The notes beneath the pieces were generated by a model. It had not been told where the DNA came from. It made no database searches and was given only the letters and a program-made list of their open reading frames with translations. A stretch of DNA of 64,000 bases, taken from DASXKD01 sp963734725. Its GTDB lineage: Bacteria > Actinomycetota > Actinomycetes > Streptosporangiales > Streptosporangiaceae. Every line of letters starts with the position of its first letter. The first letter of the stretch is position 1. Location: the NCBI GenBank assembly GCA_963734725.1, contig CAVTIX010000028.1, forward strand, positions 142,208 to 206,207. The letters are read 5' to 3'. The position numbers were made by a program, and so were the translations under genes. Below, one piece after another: positions 15,114 to 23,030 of the stretch.

Positions 15114-17330
15114 TCATCGCGGCGAGTCCACCGGGACGCGCTGGCTGGCGCGGCACAGCTGGAGCACGTTCGCGATCACCTGGCGGCCGGCGCCGGCCGC
15201 GGCGCTCAGGATCGACTCCGGGTGGAACTGCACCGCCCACCGGGCCGCCGCCTGGTCCTCGATCGCCATCACCACGCCGTCCGGGGTCACCGCGGTCACC
15301 GTGAAGCCGCCCTTGACCTGGCCGGGAACCGCGTGCAGCGAGTGGTACCTGGCCGCGATGAAGTCCGCGGGCAGCCCAGCCAGCAGCCCGTCGTCCGTCC
15401 CGGTCCGCAGCACCCTGCCCGGCTTCCCGTGGGCCGGCTCTGGCAGCAGCGCCAGTTCCCCGCCGGCGTGCTCCACCATGGCCTGCAGCCCCAGGCACAC
15501 GCCGAACGCGGGCAGCCCGCGCGCGTCGAGTTCGGCAAGCAGGTCCGCGCAGGCGAAGTCGGACGGCCGGCCCGGGCCCGGCGACAGCACCACCAGATCC
15601 GGCCGGTAGTCGTCCAGCGCGGCGGCCGGAAACCCGGCCCGCAGGGTGGTGACCCGGGCCCCCTGCTCGGCGAAATAGCCCGCCAGCGTGTGCACGAACG
15701 AGTCCTGGTGGTCGACCAGCAGCACCCGCATGTCCTCGCCGGGGCGGCCGCCGGGCGCCGGGGCGGTGGGCCTGCGGGCCGGCCGGCGTTCTTCATCGGA
15801 AGAAGCCTCGGCCAGCGTTTCGAGCAGGGCGCGGGCCTTCAGCTCGGTCTCCGCCTCCTCCGCCGCCGGGTCGGAGTCGAACAGCAGCGTCGCCCCGGCG
15901 CGCACGGTGGCTACGCCGTTCTCGATGTGCGCGGTGCGCAGCGTCAGGCCGGTGTTCATGCTGCCATCGAAGCCGATCATCCCGACGGCGCCGCCGTACC
16001 AGCGCCGCGGGGCCTGCTCGTGGTCCTCGATGAACTGCATCGCCCAGGTCTTGGGGGCGCCGGTCACGGTGACCGCCCACATGTGCGTGAGGAACGCGTC
16101 CAGCGCGTCGAGCCCGGGCCGCAGCCGGCCCTCGATGTGGTCGACCGTGTGGATCAGCCTGGAGTACATCTCGATCTGGCGCCGCCCGATGACGGTCACG
16201 CTGCCGGGCACGCAGACCCGGGACTTGTCGTTGCGGTCCACGTCGGTGCACATGGTCAGCTCGGACTCTTCCTTGGCCGAGTTGAGCAGCGTGCGGATGT
16301 TCTCCGCGTCCTCCAGCGGGTCGGCGCCGCGCCGAATCGTGCCGGAGATCGGGCAGGTCTCCACCCGGTCCCCGGTCACCCGCACGTACATCTCCGGCGA
16401 CGCGCCGACCAGGCATTCCCCCTCGCCGAGGTTGAAGAAGAACTCGTATGGCGCCGGGTTGCGCCTGCGCAGCAACTCGTAGAACGCCGCGGCGGAGGAG
16501 CAGGGCGCGCGGAAAGCCTGGCTGGGCACCACCTCGAACAGGTCGCCGCGGGCGAAACGGTCCTTGGCCTGGTCCACCACCCGCGCATAACTGCCCGGCG
16601 CCGGGCGCTTTTCATGCAAAACGACTGTCGCGTCCCCCCTGGTTCCGCTGGCCGGCGTGTCCCGGGGCAGCCCTTCGGTGGACGCGCCGGCCACGGTGAA
16701 CTCGTACCGGTAGCGCACCGCCGTCTCGCGCTTGCGGTCCACCACGTACAGCTCGTCGGGCAGGTGGAGGACCAGGTCGCGCTGGCTGGCGGGCCGGTCG
16801 ATGCGCGGCGTGACCGGCTCGAACTGGAACGCGAGATCGTAGCCGAACGCGCCGTAAAGGCCCAGATGCGGGTCGTCGCCCGCGAACGCGCCGATTACCT
16901 CGCGCACCGCCGAGAACACCGTGGGCCGCCTGCTCCGGTCCTCCTCGGCCACCAGCCCGGCCGGCTCGGGGATCGCGACGCTCACCTCCCCGGGGCGGTC
17001 ATGCCCGGCAGGTTGCCCGGCGCGGGCCAGCGCGGCGCCGAGCACGGGCAGCAGCACCTCTCCGCGGACGTTGAGCGCGCGGGCGGTGACCACGCGCCCG
17101 CGCGCCACGAGTTCCGCGCAGGGGTTCACATAGGCGAGGTGCCAGCGGCTGTAACGCCCCGGGTACTCCATGCCGGAGCTGAGCACCCCGCCGCGTCGCT
17201 CGTCTGCCCGCGCGCAGACGTGGCCGATGTCGTCGGCGCGGAACGGTTCTTCGGTCCGCCTCACCCGCACCCCACCGCGGGTGACCGACTCGGTGCACCG
17301 CTGGCCTGGCGCCTGTCCTGCCGGGTCCAC
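15114..17330 (-). CDS. trpE(G): Fused anthranilate synthase (TrpE-TrpG)
   Basis: 738 residues: chorismate-binding TrpE domain (about 1-500) then a class I glutamine amidotransferase domain (about 535-738). TrpE motifs include SGTIRRG, DRNDKSRVC and VTVTGAPKTWAMQFIE. The amidotransferase has the nucleophile Cys in FGVCLGLQAM and the His-Glu pair in VQFHPESILS. It converts chorismate and glutamine to anthranilate, the first step to tryptophan. The GTG at 17330 follows GGGAGCATAC and starts just before the family N-terminus; a longer open frame upstream is leader and repeat. A Trp-rich leader peptide lies about 100 bp upstream, implying control by attenuation. No other trp gene is adjacent; a role in a secondary pathway is possible. 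Confidence 0.9.
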   Translation of the reverse strand: MDPAGQAPGQRCTESVTRGGVRVRRTEEPFRADDIGHVCARADERRGGVLSSGMEYPGRYSRWHLAYVNPCAELVARGRVVTARALNVRGEVLLPVLGAALARAGQPAGHDRPGEVSVAIPEPAGLVAEEDRSRRPTVFSAVREVIGAFAGDDPHLGLYGAFGYDLAFQFEPVTPRIDRPASQRDLVLHLPDELYVVDRKRETAVRYRYEFTVAGASTEGLPRDTPASGTRGDATVVLHEKRPAPGSYARVVDQAKDRFARGDLFEVVPSQAFRAPCSSAAAFYELLRRRNPAPYEFFFNLGEGECLVGASPEMYVRVTGDRVETCPISGTIRRGADPLEDAENIRTLLNSAKEESELTMCTDVDRNDKSRVCVPGSVTVIGRRQIEMYSRLIHTVDHIEGRLRPGLDALDAFLTHMWAVTVTGAPKTWAMQFIEDHEQAPRRWYGGAVGMIGFDGSMNTGLTLRTAHIENGVATVRAGATLLFDSDPAAEEAETELKARALLETLAEASSDEERRPARRPTAPAPGGRPGEDMRVLLVDHQDSFVHTLAGYFAEQGARVTTLRAGFPAAALDDYRPDLVVLSPGPGRPSDFACADLLAELDARGLPAFGVCLGLQAMVEHAGGELALLPEPAHGKPGRVLRTGTDDGLLAGLPADFIAARYHSLHAVPGQVKGGFTVTAVTPDGVVMAIEDQAAARWAVQFHPESILSAAAGAGRQVIANVLQLCRASQRVPVDSPR

Positions 17331-17366
17331 GTATGCTCCCTGTGTTGGGCCCGGCGCCCGGACGCG

Positions 17367-17449
17367 AGAAGCGACCGCCGCTGCCGGGCGATCGCCTCTG
17401 GTTGTAACGCGCGAACCAGTCACCGCCTCAGGGGCGGCGCCACCACTGG
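17367..17449 (-). promoter_or_regulatory. Candidate trp attenuator stems
   Basis: Two hairpins follow or overlap the leader peptide. The first pairs 17416-17420 with 17445-17449 and 17423-17427 with 17433-17437 (CCAGT/ACTGG outer, CCGCC/GGCGG inner), so its 5' arm contains the tandem Trp codons. The second pairs 17367-17374 with 17392-17399 at 7 of 8 positions. Ribosome stalling at the Trp codons would block the first. No clear U-run follows the second. Confidence 0.5.
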
Positions 17450-17466
17450 ATCCCACTGGTTCGCAT
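17428..17466 (-). CDS. trpL: Trp leader peptide (12 residues)
   Basis: ATG at 17466 reads MRTSGIQWWRRP and stops at TGA. The two adjacent Trp codons at positions 8-9 are the signature of an attenuator leader, and the peptide lies about 98 bp upstream of the anthranilate synthase start. Tandem or triple Trp codons are known in leaders of Streptomyces and Corynebacterium trp genes. The ribosome binding site is weak (a purine-poor GTAGGCTCCC precedes the ATG). Confidence 0.65.
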   Translation of the reverse strand: MRTSGIQWWRRP

Positions 17467-17517
17467 GGATGGGAGCCTACCGGCCGGCTGGTGCTCCGCG
17501 CCAGCGCCCGTATCATT

Positions 17518-17677
17518 GCCTCCCTCGCGGGCGCTTCGCTTGGTCGTGCCGGAGGCACGCAGTTCGGCGGACTTGGTCGTGCCGGAGGCACGCAGTTCGG
17601 CGGAGTGGGAGGCGGTCCTCCCCGCCGCGGAGCCGCGAAGCGCGCTCGGCCCGGCGGCTGCGGCGTGCCGCGACCCT
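17518..17677 (+). repeat. Dispersed intergenic repeat, copy B (between SIMPL gene and trp leader)
   Basis: Begins GCCTCCCTCGCGG and ends CGGCGGCTGCGGCGTGCCGCG, matching copies A, C and D. It carries two tandem copies of a 35-base unit starting TTGGTCGTGCCGGAGGCACG, so it is the most internally repetitive member. On the minus strand it follows the SIMPL stop by about 20 bp and precedes the trp leader peptide by about 50 bp. Confidence 0.85.
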
Positions 17678-17695
17678 GACCGGACAGAGAACCGC

Positions 17696-18484
17696 TCACG
17701 AGCCGAGGGCGAAAACAACCGTGATGGTGACGCTGAGCTGCTGGGCGCCGGGATGCACCGGGACCGAGGCGGCGGCGCGGCTCGCGGTGGGGGTGGCGAA
17801 CTCGGGCAGCGGGTACGGCTGGGCGGCCGGGGTCTCCGACATGCTAACCACCGCGCCCAGCGGGCGGCCGAGCGCGCGAGCGTAGGCCGCCGCCTTCGCC
17901 TTCGCGTCCGCCACCGCCCTGGCGCGCGCGGAGGCCAGCAGCGTGCTGGTGTCGGACAGGTTGAGCGACACGCCGTCGATCACCGTGGCGTTCCCGCCCG
18001 CGTGGGCCGCCGCGCTGATCTGGCTGCCGGCGACGGACAGGCGGCGCAGGGTGATCGTGAGCTGCTCGCTGACCTGGTACCCATTGGGGACCCCGGAGCT
18101 GCCGGAGTAGTTGGGGTAGATGGACAGGCCCGAGGTCTGGATGTCGGACGCCGCGACCCCGCTGCGCCGCAGCACCGCCGTGATCGAGCGCACCGCCGAG
18201 TTCGCCTGGCGCATCGCGGCGGCTACGGAGGTCCCGTTGGTTTGCACGCCCATCGACAGCGCAAGCTGGTTCGGCGCCCCGGACACCTTCCCGGTGCCGG
18301 TGACGGTGATCCGGGTGCCGCCCGGGGCGGGTGCGGCTGTGGCGGCGGTGAGCGCGGCGTTGCCCGTGCCGGCGGCCGTGGCGCTCCCCTGACCCGCGCC
18401 GAGGGTGAACGCGCCGATGAGCAGCCCCGCGGATGCCACACCGACCGCGACCGCGCGCTGGGTAGAGGAGAACTGGACCGCCAT
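17696..18484 (-). CDS. Secreted SIMPL-domain (DUF541) protein
   Basis: 262 residues. An N-terminal hydrophobic segment (AVAVGVASAGLLIGAFTLGAG) acts as signal peptide or anchor. The rest is the SIMPL domain: ITVTGTGKVSGAPNQLALSMGVQT, DIQTSGLSIYPNYS, and an Ala-rich helix ARARAVADAKAKAAAYARALG. These proteins form oligomeric extracytoplasmic assemblies of uncertain function; mammalian SIMPL gave the name and bacterial ones appear in the cell envelope or secreted. It ends about 20 bp before repeat copy B, and the MHYT gene lies upstream on the same strand. Confidence 0.85.
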   Translation of the reverse strand: MAVQFSSTQRAVAVGVASAGLLIGAFTLGAGQGSATAAGTGNAALTAATAAPAPGGTRITVTGTGKVSGAPNQLALSMGVQTNGTSVAAAMRQANSAVRSITAVLRRSGVAASDIQTSGLSIYPNYSGSSGVPNGYQVSEQLTITLRRLSVAGSQISAAAHAGGNATVIDGVSLNLSDTSTLLASARARAVADAKAKAAAYARALGRPLGAVVSMSETPAAQPYPLPEFATPTASRAAASVPVHPGAQQLSVTITVVFALGS

Positions 18485-18576
18485 GGCGCCGCTCCCGCGT
18501 CACTCAGGGATGGGACACCGCTTGGACGCGCCCGCCGTCCGCCCGGTTCCCGATTCCCCACGGAAGCTGCGTGCGG

Positions 18577-19389
18577 TTAGCGCCGCTGGCTCTCGCCAAG
18601 GTTCTTGGACAACTCCGCGATGCGCTCCATGAGCGCCGCGTCCTCCCGCATTTCTTCCTCGGTAGGCGCCATCGTCACGATCGCGGTCACCAGAAATGCC
18701 ACGATGCTGATGCCCAGGATTAGCGGAAGCAAGAACGCCGTCGCGCTGGCGCCCGTGCCCATCGCCGACATCCCGCCGCCCACCGCGGGCTGCACGCTCA
18801 GCGCGGCCATCCCGGTGTAGTGCATCCCGCTGACGGCGACACCCATGATCAGCGAGGCGATGAACGTGGCCCACGTGCCGCGCAGCCGCGCCGCGCACCA
18901 CAGCGCGGCGGTGCCTGCGACCATGGCGATGATAAGCGAGAGAATCACCAGGGCCGGGTTCCACTCCATGTTGTCCGGCATGCGCATGGCGTACATGCCC
19001 ATGTAGTGCATGCCCGCGACGCCGACGCCGATGATCGAGCCGCCGAGCAGCAGGCGCCGCCAGTCACCGTCGCGGCCGAACCCGACGATGAACAGCCCAA
19101 CGGCGACCACGCCGACCGCGATCAGCATGCTCAGGATGGTGACCGGCACGTTGTAGGTGATCGCCTGGCCGGAGACCGTGTACCCGAGCATCGCGATGAA
19201 GTGCATGACCCAGATGCCCGTGGTCCCGATGGACACCGCCGCCAAGAGCAGCCACCGCGCCCGGGCTGCGCCCTGCACCGCCCTGGCCCGGGCCGTGCAC
19301 TGCAGCCCGAGGAAACAGCCCAGGCACGAGACCAGGTAGGCCAGCAGCGGGTTGATGATCCCGTACGAGAAGTTATGTGCTTGTGCCAA
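18577..19389 (-). CDS. MHYT-domain integral membrane sensor
   Basis: 270 residues with seven hydrophobic segments. Three MHYT-type motifs occur: WVMHFIAML, AGMHYMGMYAM and SGMHYTGMAAL; in this family paired His and Met residues are proposed to bind copper and sense O2, CO or NO. The C-terminal ~35 residues are a charged cytoplasmic tail (EEEMREDAALMERIAELS), with no GGDEF or kinase output, so it is a stand-alone MHYT protein. I choose the TTG at 19389 because GGGAG stands eight bases before it and the first helix starts soon after; a longer upstream frame lacks support. Confidence 0.85.
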   Translation of the reverse strand: MAQAHNFSYGIINPLLAYLVSCLGCFLGLQCTARARAVQGAARARWLLLAAVSIGTTGIWVMHFIAMLGYTVSGQAITYNVPVTILSMLIAVGVVAVGLFIVGFGRDGDWRRLLLGGSIIGVGVAGMHYMGMYAMRMPDNMEWNPALVILSLIIAMVAGTAALWCAARLRGTWATFIASLIMGVAVSGMHYTGMAALSVQPAVGGGMSAMGTGASATAFLLPLILGISIVAFLVTAIVTMAPTEEEMREDAALMERIAELSKNLGESQRR

Positions 19390-19535
19390 CGAAGCTCCCG
19401 TCCTTTCGACGGACCGCTGAACCCCGACAACGGCCTGCACACGCCTTTTCCAGGTAAATGCCGCGCCCATCATGGCATAAGGGTCATTACGGGCATGCGC
19501 TTTATGACCAATTCTCCTGTCCGCCCCCGGCGCCT

Positions 19536-19554
19536 GCCCGGCCGATGCCGGGGC
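19536..19554 (-). terminator. Hairpin after the permease/amidohydrolase remnant
   Basis: CCCGGC-CGAT-GCCGGG, a 6-bp perfect stem, begins 7 bp after the remnant's TGA on the minus strand. Confidence 0.5.
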
Positions 19555-19560
19555 CTCGGG

Positions 19561-19889
19561 TCAGTCCAGCCGGTACCCGCGGCGGGCGTTCTCTGACCCG
19601 ATCATCCCGGCCACCCGAATGGCGTCGGCGGCGCTCCAGTCCCCGGTTTCGGCCCAGCCGCCCAGGACATCAGCGGTGGCGCGGCCCCGCAGCAGCGTGC
19701 CAGCTAGTGCAGTTCCGCCGGGCCGGCCGCGTCCGAAGAGAACAGCGCCTTGCCGAACGGCGCGAGCTCCAGCGACTCGGCGAGCACGGCGCTGGCCCGG
19801 GCGCCGACGTGGTGCAGGGCCAGGCCCACGTCCAGGTACACGTGTGGGTAGGCCTGGGCGAGCGCGCCGCCGGCGCGCTGCTCAGCCAT
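19561..19889 (-). pseudogene. Remnant of a FluG-like amidohydrolase (C-terminus only, frameshifted)
   Basis: ATG at 19889 overlaps the permease stop and reads YPHVYLDVGLALHHVG and FGKALFSSDAAGPAELH, then hits a TAG at about 19704. Shifting the frame there continues as GGWAETGDWSAADAIRVAGM and IGSENARRGYRLD to a TGA at 19561. Together these match the last ~110 residues of the amidohydrolase domain of FluG-type proteins, with the metal-binding Asp of SSDA kept. The N-terminal ~270 residues that carry the HxH metal site are absent. It is a decayed partner of the permease and would be inactive. Confidence 0.7.
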
Positions 19890-21438
19890 CCGTGCCCGCT
19901 GCCAGGCCCGGCCCGCCGGCCCCGGCCGGGACCGAGGGCTCGCCCGGCCCGGCTATCCGGCCGACCAGGTACAGCAGCGCGGCCACGGCAAGCGAGGCCA
20001 GCGTGATGCCGCCGATCCACCAGAACCAGGTGCCATAGGAGATCGTCGCCCCGAAGATGGTGACCGAGCCGGCGTTGTTGCTGATCAGCGGGGTCCACGA
20101 GCCGGACAGCGTGGCGATCACCCCGACCAGCGAGGCGAGCCCGCCGATGATCGAGCAGGCCCAGAACACCGCCGGGTGGGCGATCCGCCGTGCCTGGAAC
20201 TGGGCCTGGAACCGGCGCAGGATGATCAGGATGTCCACGAACAGGATCACGATCGAGATGCACCAGATCACGGTCACCGCGGCCTGCAGCACGTCGTAGA
20301 TCTTGGTCTCGGCGTCGGCCGCCCTTCCCGAGGTAATGCTTGGGATCAGCACGAACGCCAGCAGCGTGAACAGGGCGGCGATGATCGTCTGCACCCATAC
20401 CGCGGTGTCCGGCACCCGGGCCTTGTTCACGTGCGACATGGCCTTGGGCAGCCGCTGGTCCAGGCCGGAGACGAAGATCAGCCGGGCAAAGGAGTAGTTG
20501 TACACCACGGTGATGAACAGGAAAAACAGCGCGAGCACGATCGCGGTGATCTTCCCGGCCACGCTGCCGAGCCCGACGCCGACCGCCCCCGCCACCGCGG
20601 TGATGCCCGCCGAACTGGAGGTTGGCATCGTCACCATCACGCCCCAGGTGGCGAGCAGGTAGGCGACCACCACGACGAGCGACCCCCACAGCAGGTACCG
20701 GGTCACCGACCGCTGCTCGCGGACCTCGACGCCCATGTTCAGCGGCACCTCCACGCCGAGCAGGGCCAGCACCACGAGGCCGAAGAAGGTCCAGTTGGTG
20801 AAGTTGATGCCGTGCGCGGCGCTGGGCTTCCAGGCGGAGAAGTCCCACGGGTTCGTCACCGCGTGATTGCCCTTGGCCAGGTACACGATGCCGGCCACGA
20901 ACATCGCCAGGATCGCCAGCCCGTATAGCACGAACACGATGTTGACCACGTTCTGGGTGACACGGAAGCGCAGGATGGCGAGCAGCGCGGACAGCACGAT
21001 AAGCCCGATGATCAGCACGCCCTGCCACTGGATCGGCCAGTTGTTGACCGCGGGGAACGCATAGCCGAGGAATGCGATCACCGACGTGCCGGTGGCGACC
21101 ATCACCAGCACGCCGGGCCACCAGGCGCAAAACCCGGCGAAGAACCCCCAGAACGGCCCGAACGCCTTGTGCGTCCACAGGTAGATGGACCCCTCACCGG
21201 GGAACATCGCGCCAAGCTGGCCGGTGGCGATCGCGCACGGGATCAGGAACACGACGAACCCGATGATCCACCACCCGAAAGCCGACGGCCCGGCGGACTG
21301 GATGACGGCGGCGTTCGTGATGAACAACACGATCGCAACGAAGATCGCGACCATGTCGAACGTGGTGAGCACCTTAGGCAAAATGCCCCCGGCCACCCGC
21401 TCGGAGATCAGCGAGGTGGACCCGGTGTCGGCGGTCAT
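19882..21438 (-). CDS. APC-superfamily amino acid/amine permease
   Basis: 518 residues with about 12 hydrophobic segments. The APC signature is seen at the N-terminus (GWWIIGFVVFLIPCAIATGQLGAMFPGEGSIYLW, here noted only as the G-x-x-x-P-E/G-G loop) and in VYNYSFARLIFVSGLDQRLP, the conserved cytoplasmic loop. It is likely a proton-coupled importer of an amino acid or amine. AAGGAGG precedes the ATG by nine bases. The gene downstream is a broken FluG-like amidohydrolase, and a glutamine synthetase-like gene and an aldehyde dehydrogenase lie 5-8 kb away; such sets often degrade amines through gamma-glutamyl intermediates (inference). Confidence 0.85.
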   Translation of the reverse strand: MTADTGSTSLISERVAGGILPKVLTTFDMVAIFVAIVLFITNAAVIQSAGPSAFGWWIIGFVVFLIPCAIATGQLGAMFPGEGSIYLWTHKAFGPFWGFFAGFCAWWPGVLVMVATGTSVIAFLGYAFPAVNNWPIQWQGVLIIGLIVLSALLAILRFRVTQNVVNIVFVLYGLAILAMFVAGIVYLAKGNHAVTNPWDFSAWKPSAAHGINFTNWTFFGLVVLALLGVEVPLNMGVEVREQRSVTRYLLWGSLVVVVAYLLATWGVMVTMPTSSSAGITAVAGAVGVGLGSVAGKITAIVLALFFLFITVVYNYSFARLIFVSGLDQRLPKAMSHVNKARVPDTAVWVQTIIAALFTLLAFVLIPSITSGRAADAETKIYDVLQAAVTVIWCISIVILFVDILIILRRFQAQFQARRIAHPAVFWACSIIGGLASLVGVIATLSGSWTPLISNNAGSVTIFGATISYGTWFWWIGGITLASLAVAALLYLVGRIAGPGEPSVPAGAGGPGLAAGTDG

Positions 21439-21608
21439 GGCCGTGCCTCCTTAGCTTTCGTCAATTGCCCTGATCATGGCCCTTCTCGGGGCGTGGAGTC
21501 ACCCCTTAGATTTGCCCACCTGTGATGTCCCTGGCACCCTGAGCCAGGTCGCCGGGCCCGGAAACTGGCATCCTGTAGCTAGAGCGGAGACGACGAGGAG
21601 GCCGCGTC

Positions 21609-21683
21609 ATGGTGATAGGGGTCGGGGCAGTCGTGGCCGTGGCAGTCGTCATCGTCATCGCGCTGGCCCGGCGCAAGGACTAG
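21609..21683 (+). CDS. 24-residue single-helix membrane microprotein
   Basis: ATG at 21609 with GAGGAGG seven bases upstream opens a 24-residue frame: an uninterrupted Val/Ala/Ile/Gly stretch (MVIGVGAVVAVAVVIVIALA) ending in the basic tail RRKD and a TAG. This is the composition of a transmembrane microprotein with its positive end in the cytoplasm. It is divergent from the permease. No family is recognised; expression is unproven. Confidence 0.5.
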   Translation: MVIGVGAVVAVAVVIVIALARRKD

Positions 21684-21707
21684 GCGCCCGCGCCGCCCGG
21701 CACAGCG

Positions 21708-23030
21708 ATGGGTCTGCGAAGCTCATGGGCACGGCAGCTCGTGACGCTCCCATGGGCATCTTCGAGTCTTCGGGTCCCAGGCGGTCGTCCCGGCCTCGAC
21801 GTCGGCAATGCGTCGACGTTGCCCGGGGAATCCGGTTCCCAGCAAGCAAACGGCCGCTCTGCCCAGGACGTCCTGGCGGCGGCGAACGCCGTGGTGTCCA
21901 GGAACGCCGGGCGGACGCCGAAGCGGTTGTGGTCCGACGCCGGGGATGGCCCGCCGATCGTGGGTTATGTCGCGGACAGCGAGCATGATGAGGCGGCGTT
22001 CGTGGCCGAGGAGGTGGACCAGCTCACCGACAAGGGCGAGGCCACGCCCGGGCAGGTGGCGGTGTTCTACCGGACCAACGCCCAGTCGCGGGTGTTTGAG
22101 GAGGTGTTCATCCGGACCGGGCTGCCCTACAAGGTGGTCGGCGGGGTCCGGTTCTACGAGCGCCGCGAGGTCCGCGACCTGCTCGCCTACCTGCGGCTGA
22201 TCGCCAACCCCGGCGACGAGGTGTCGCTGCGGCGGATTCTGAACGTGCCGCGGCGGGGGATCGGCGGCCGGGCCGAGGCGTGCGTGGCCGCGCTGGCCCA
22301 GCGGGACCGGGTGAGTTTCGCTGCCGCGCTGGCCCGCCCGGGCGATGCGCCGGGGCTGGCGGCGCGGTCGGCGCGGTCGATCGAGGCGTTCAACGCGCTG
22401 ATCGGCGGGCTCAGGGCGGAGGCCGCGGCGGGCGCCCCGGTGGCCGAGGTCGCCGAGGCGGTGCTGGAGCGGTCGGGGTACCTGGCGGAGCTGGAGGCGT
22501 CCGACGATCTCCAGGACGCGAGCCGCATCCAGAACCTGAACGAACTGGTGTCGGTGGCGCGGGAGTTCGACACGGCCGTAGCCGCGGCCGGCCGGGGCGG
22601 CCCGCAGGCCGGCGCGGGCGCCGCGCCCGGGTCGTCCCTGGCGGACTTCCTGGCGCGGGTGTCGCTGGTCGCCGACGCCGATCAGGTCCCCGGGGGGGAC
22701 GGCCACGGCGGGCAGGTCACGCTGATGACCCCGCACACCGCCCAGGGCCGGAACTTCCCGGTGGTGTTCCTCACCGGCATGGAGGAGAACGTCTTCCCGC
22801 ACCAGCGCGCGGTGGGCGATGACAAAGAACTCGAAGAGGAGCGGCGGCTCGCCTCCATCGGGTTTACCTGCGCCGGGCGGCGTTTGTACCTGACCAGGGC
22901 GCTGGCTCGGGCCTGCCGGGGCAGCCCCGAGTACCACGCACAATCCAGATTCCTCGCCGAGATCCCCGAATACCTGATCGAATGGCGCCGCGACCAGAAC
23001 GCAGGAGCCGCCGCCGCACCCACACCGCAG
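21708..23030 (+). pseudogene. Degenerate C-terminal half of a UvrD/PcrA helicase
   Basis: From about residue 50 the frame reads like domains 2A/2B of UvrD: AAANAVVSRNAGRTPKRLW, QVAVFYRTNAQSRVFEE (motif IV), VTLMTPHTAQGRNFPVVFLT (motif V) and LEEERRLASIGFTCAGRRLY (motif VI). Domain 1A with Walker A and B is missing. Motif V normally has TxHxAKG and motif VI GxTRAR; here the Lys is Gln and the ATP-contacting Arg residues are lost (FTCAG). It cannot be a helicase. The upstream ATG has no ribosome binding site. The frame continues without a stop into the membrane protein that follows. Confidence 0.75.

Noticed and set aside
15114..17699. An 861-codon version of the anthranilate synthase starting in repeat copy B
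   Set aside because: The first ~123 codons are repeat and leader sequence translated in frame; the GTG at 17330 has a ribosome binding site and gives the family length.
21439..21608. Possible riboswitch in the permease leader
   Set aside because: I compared it by eye with guanidine, glycine and ydaO-type cores and found no match.
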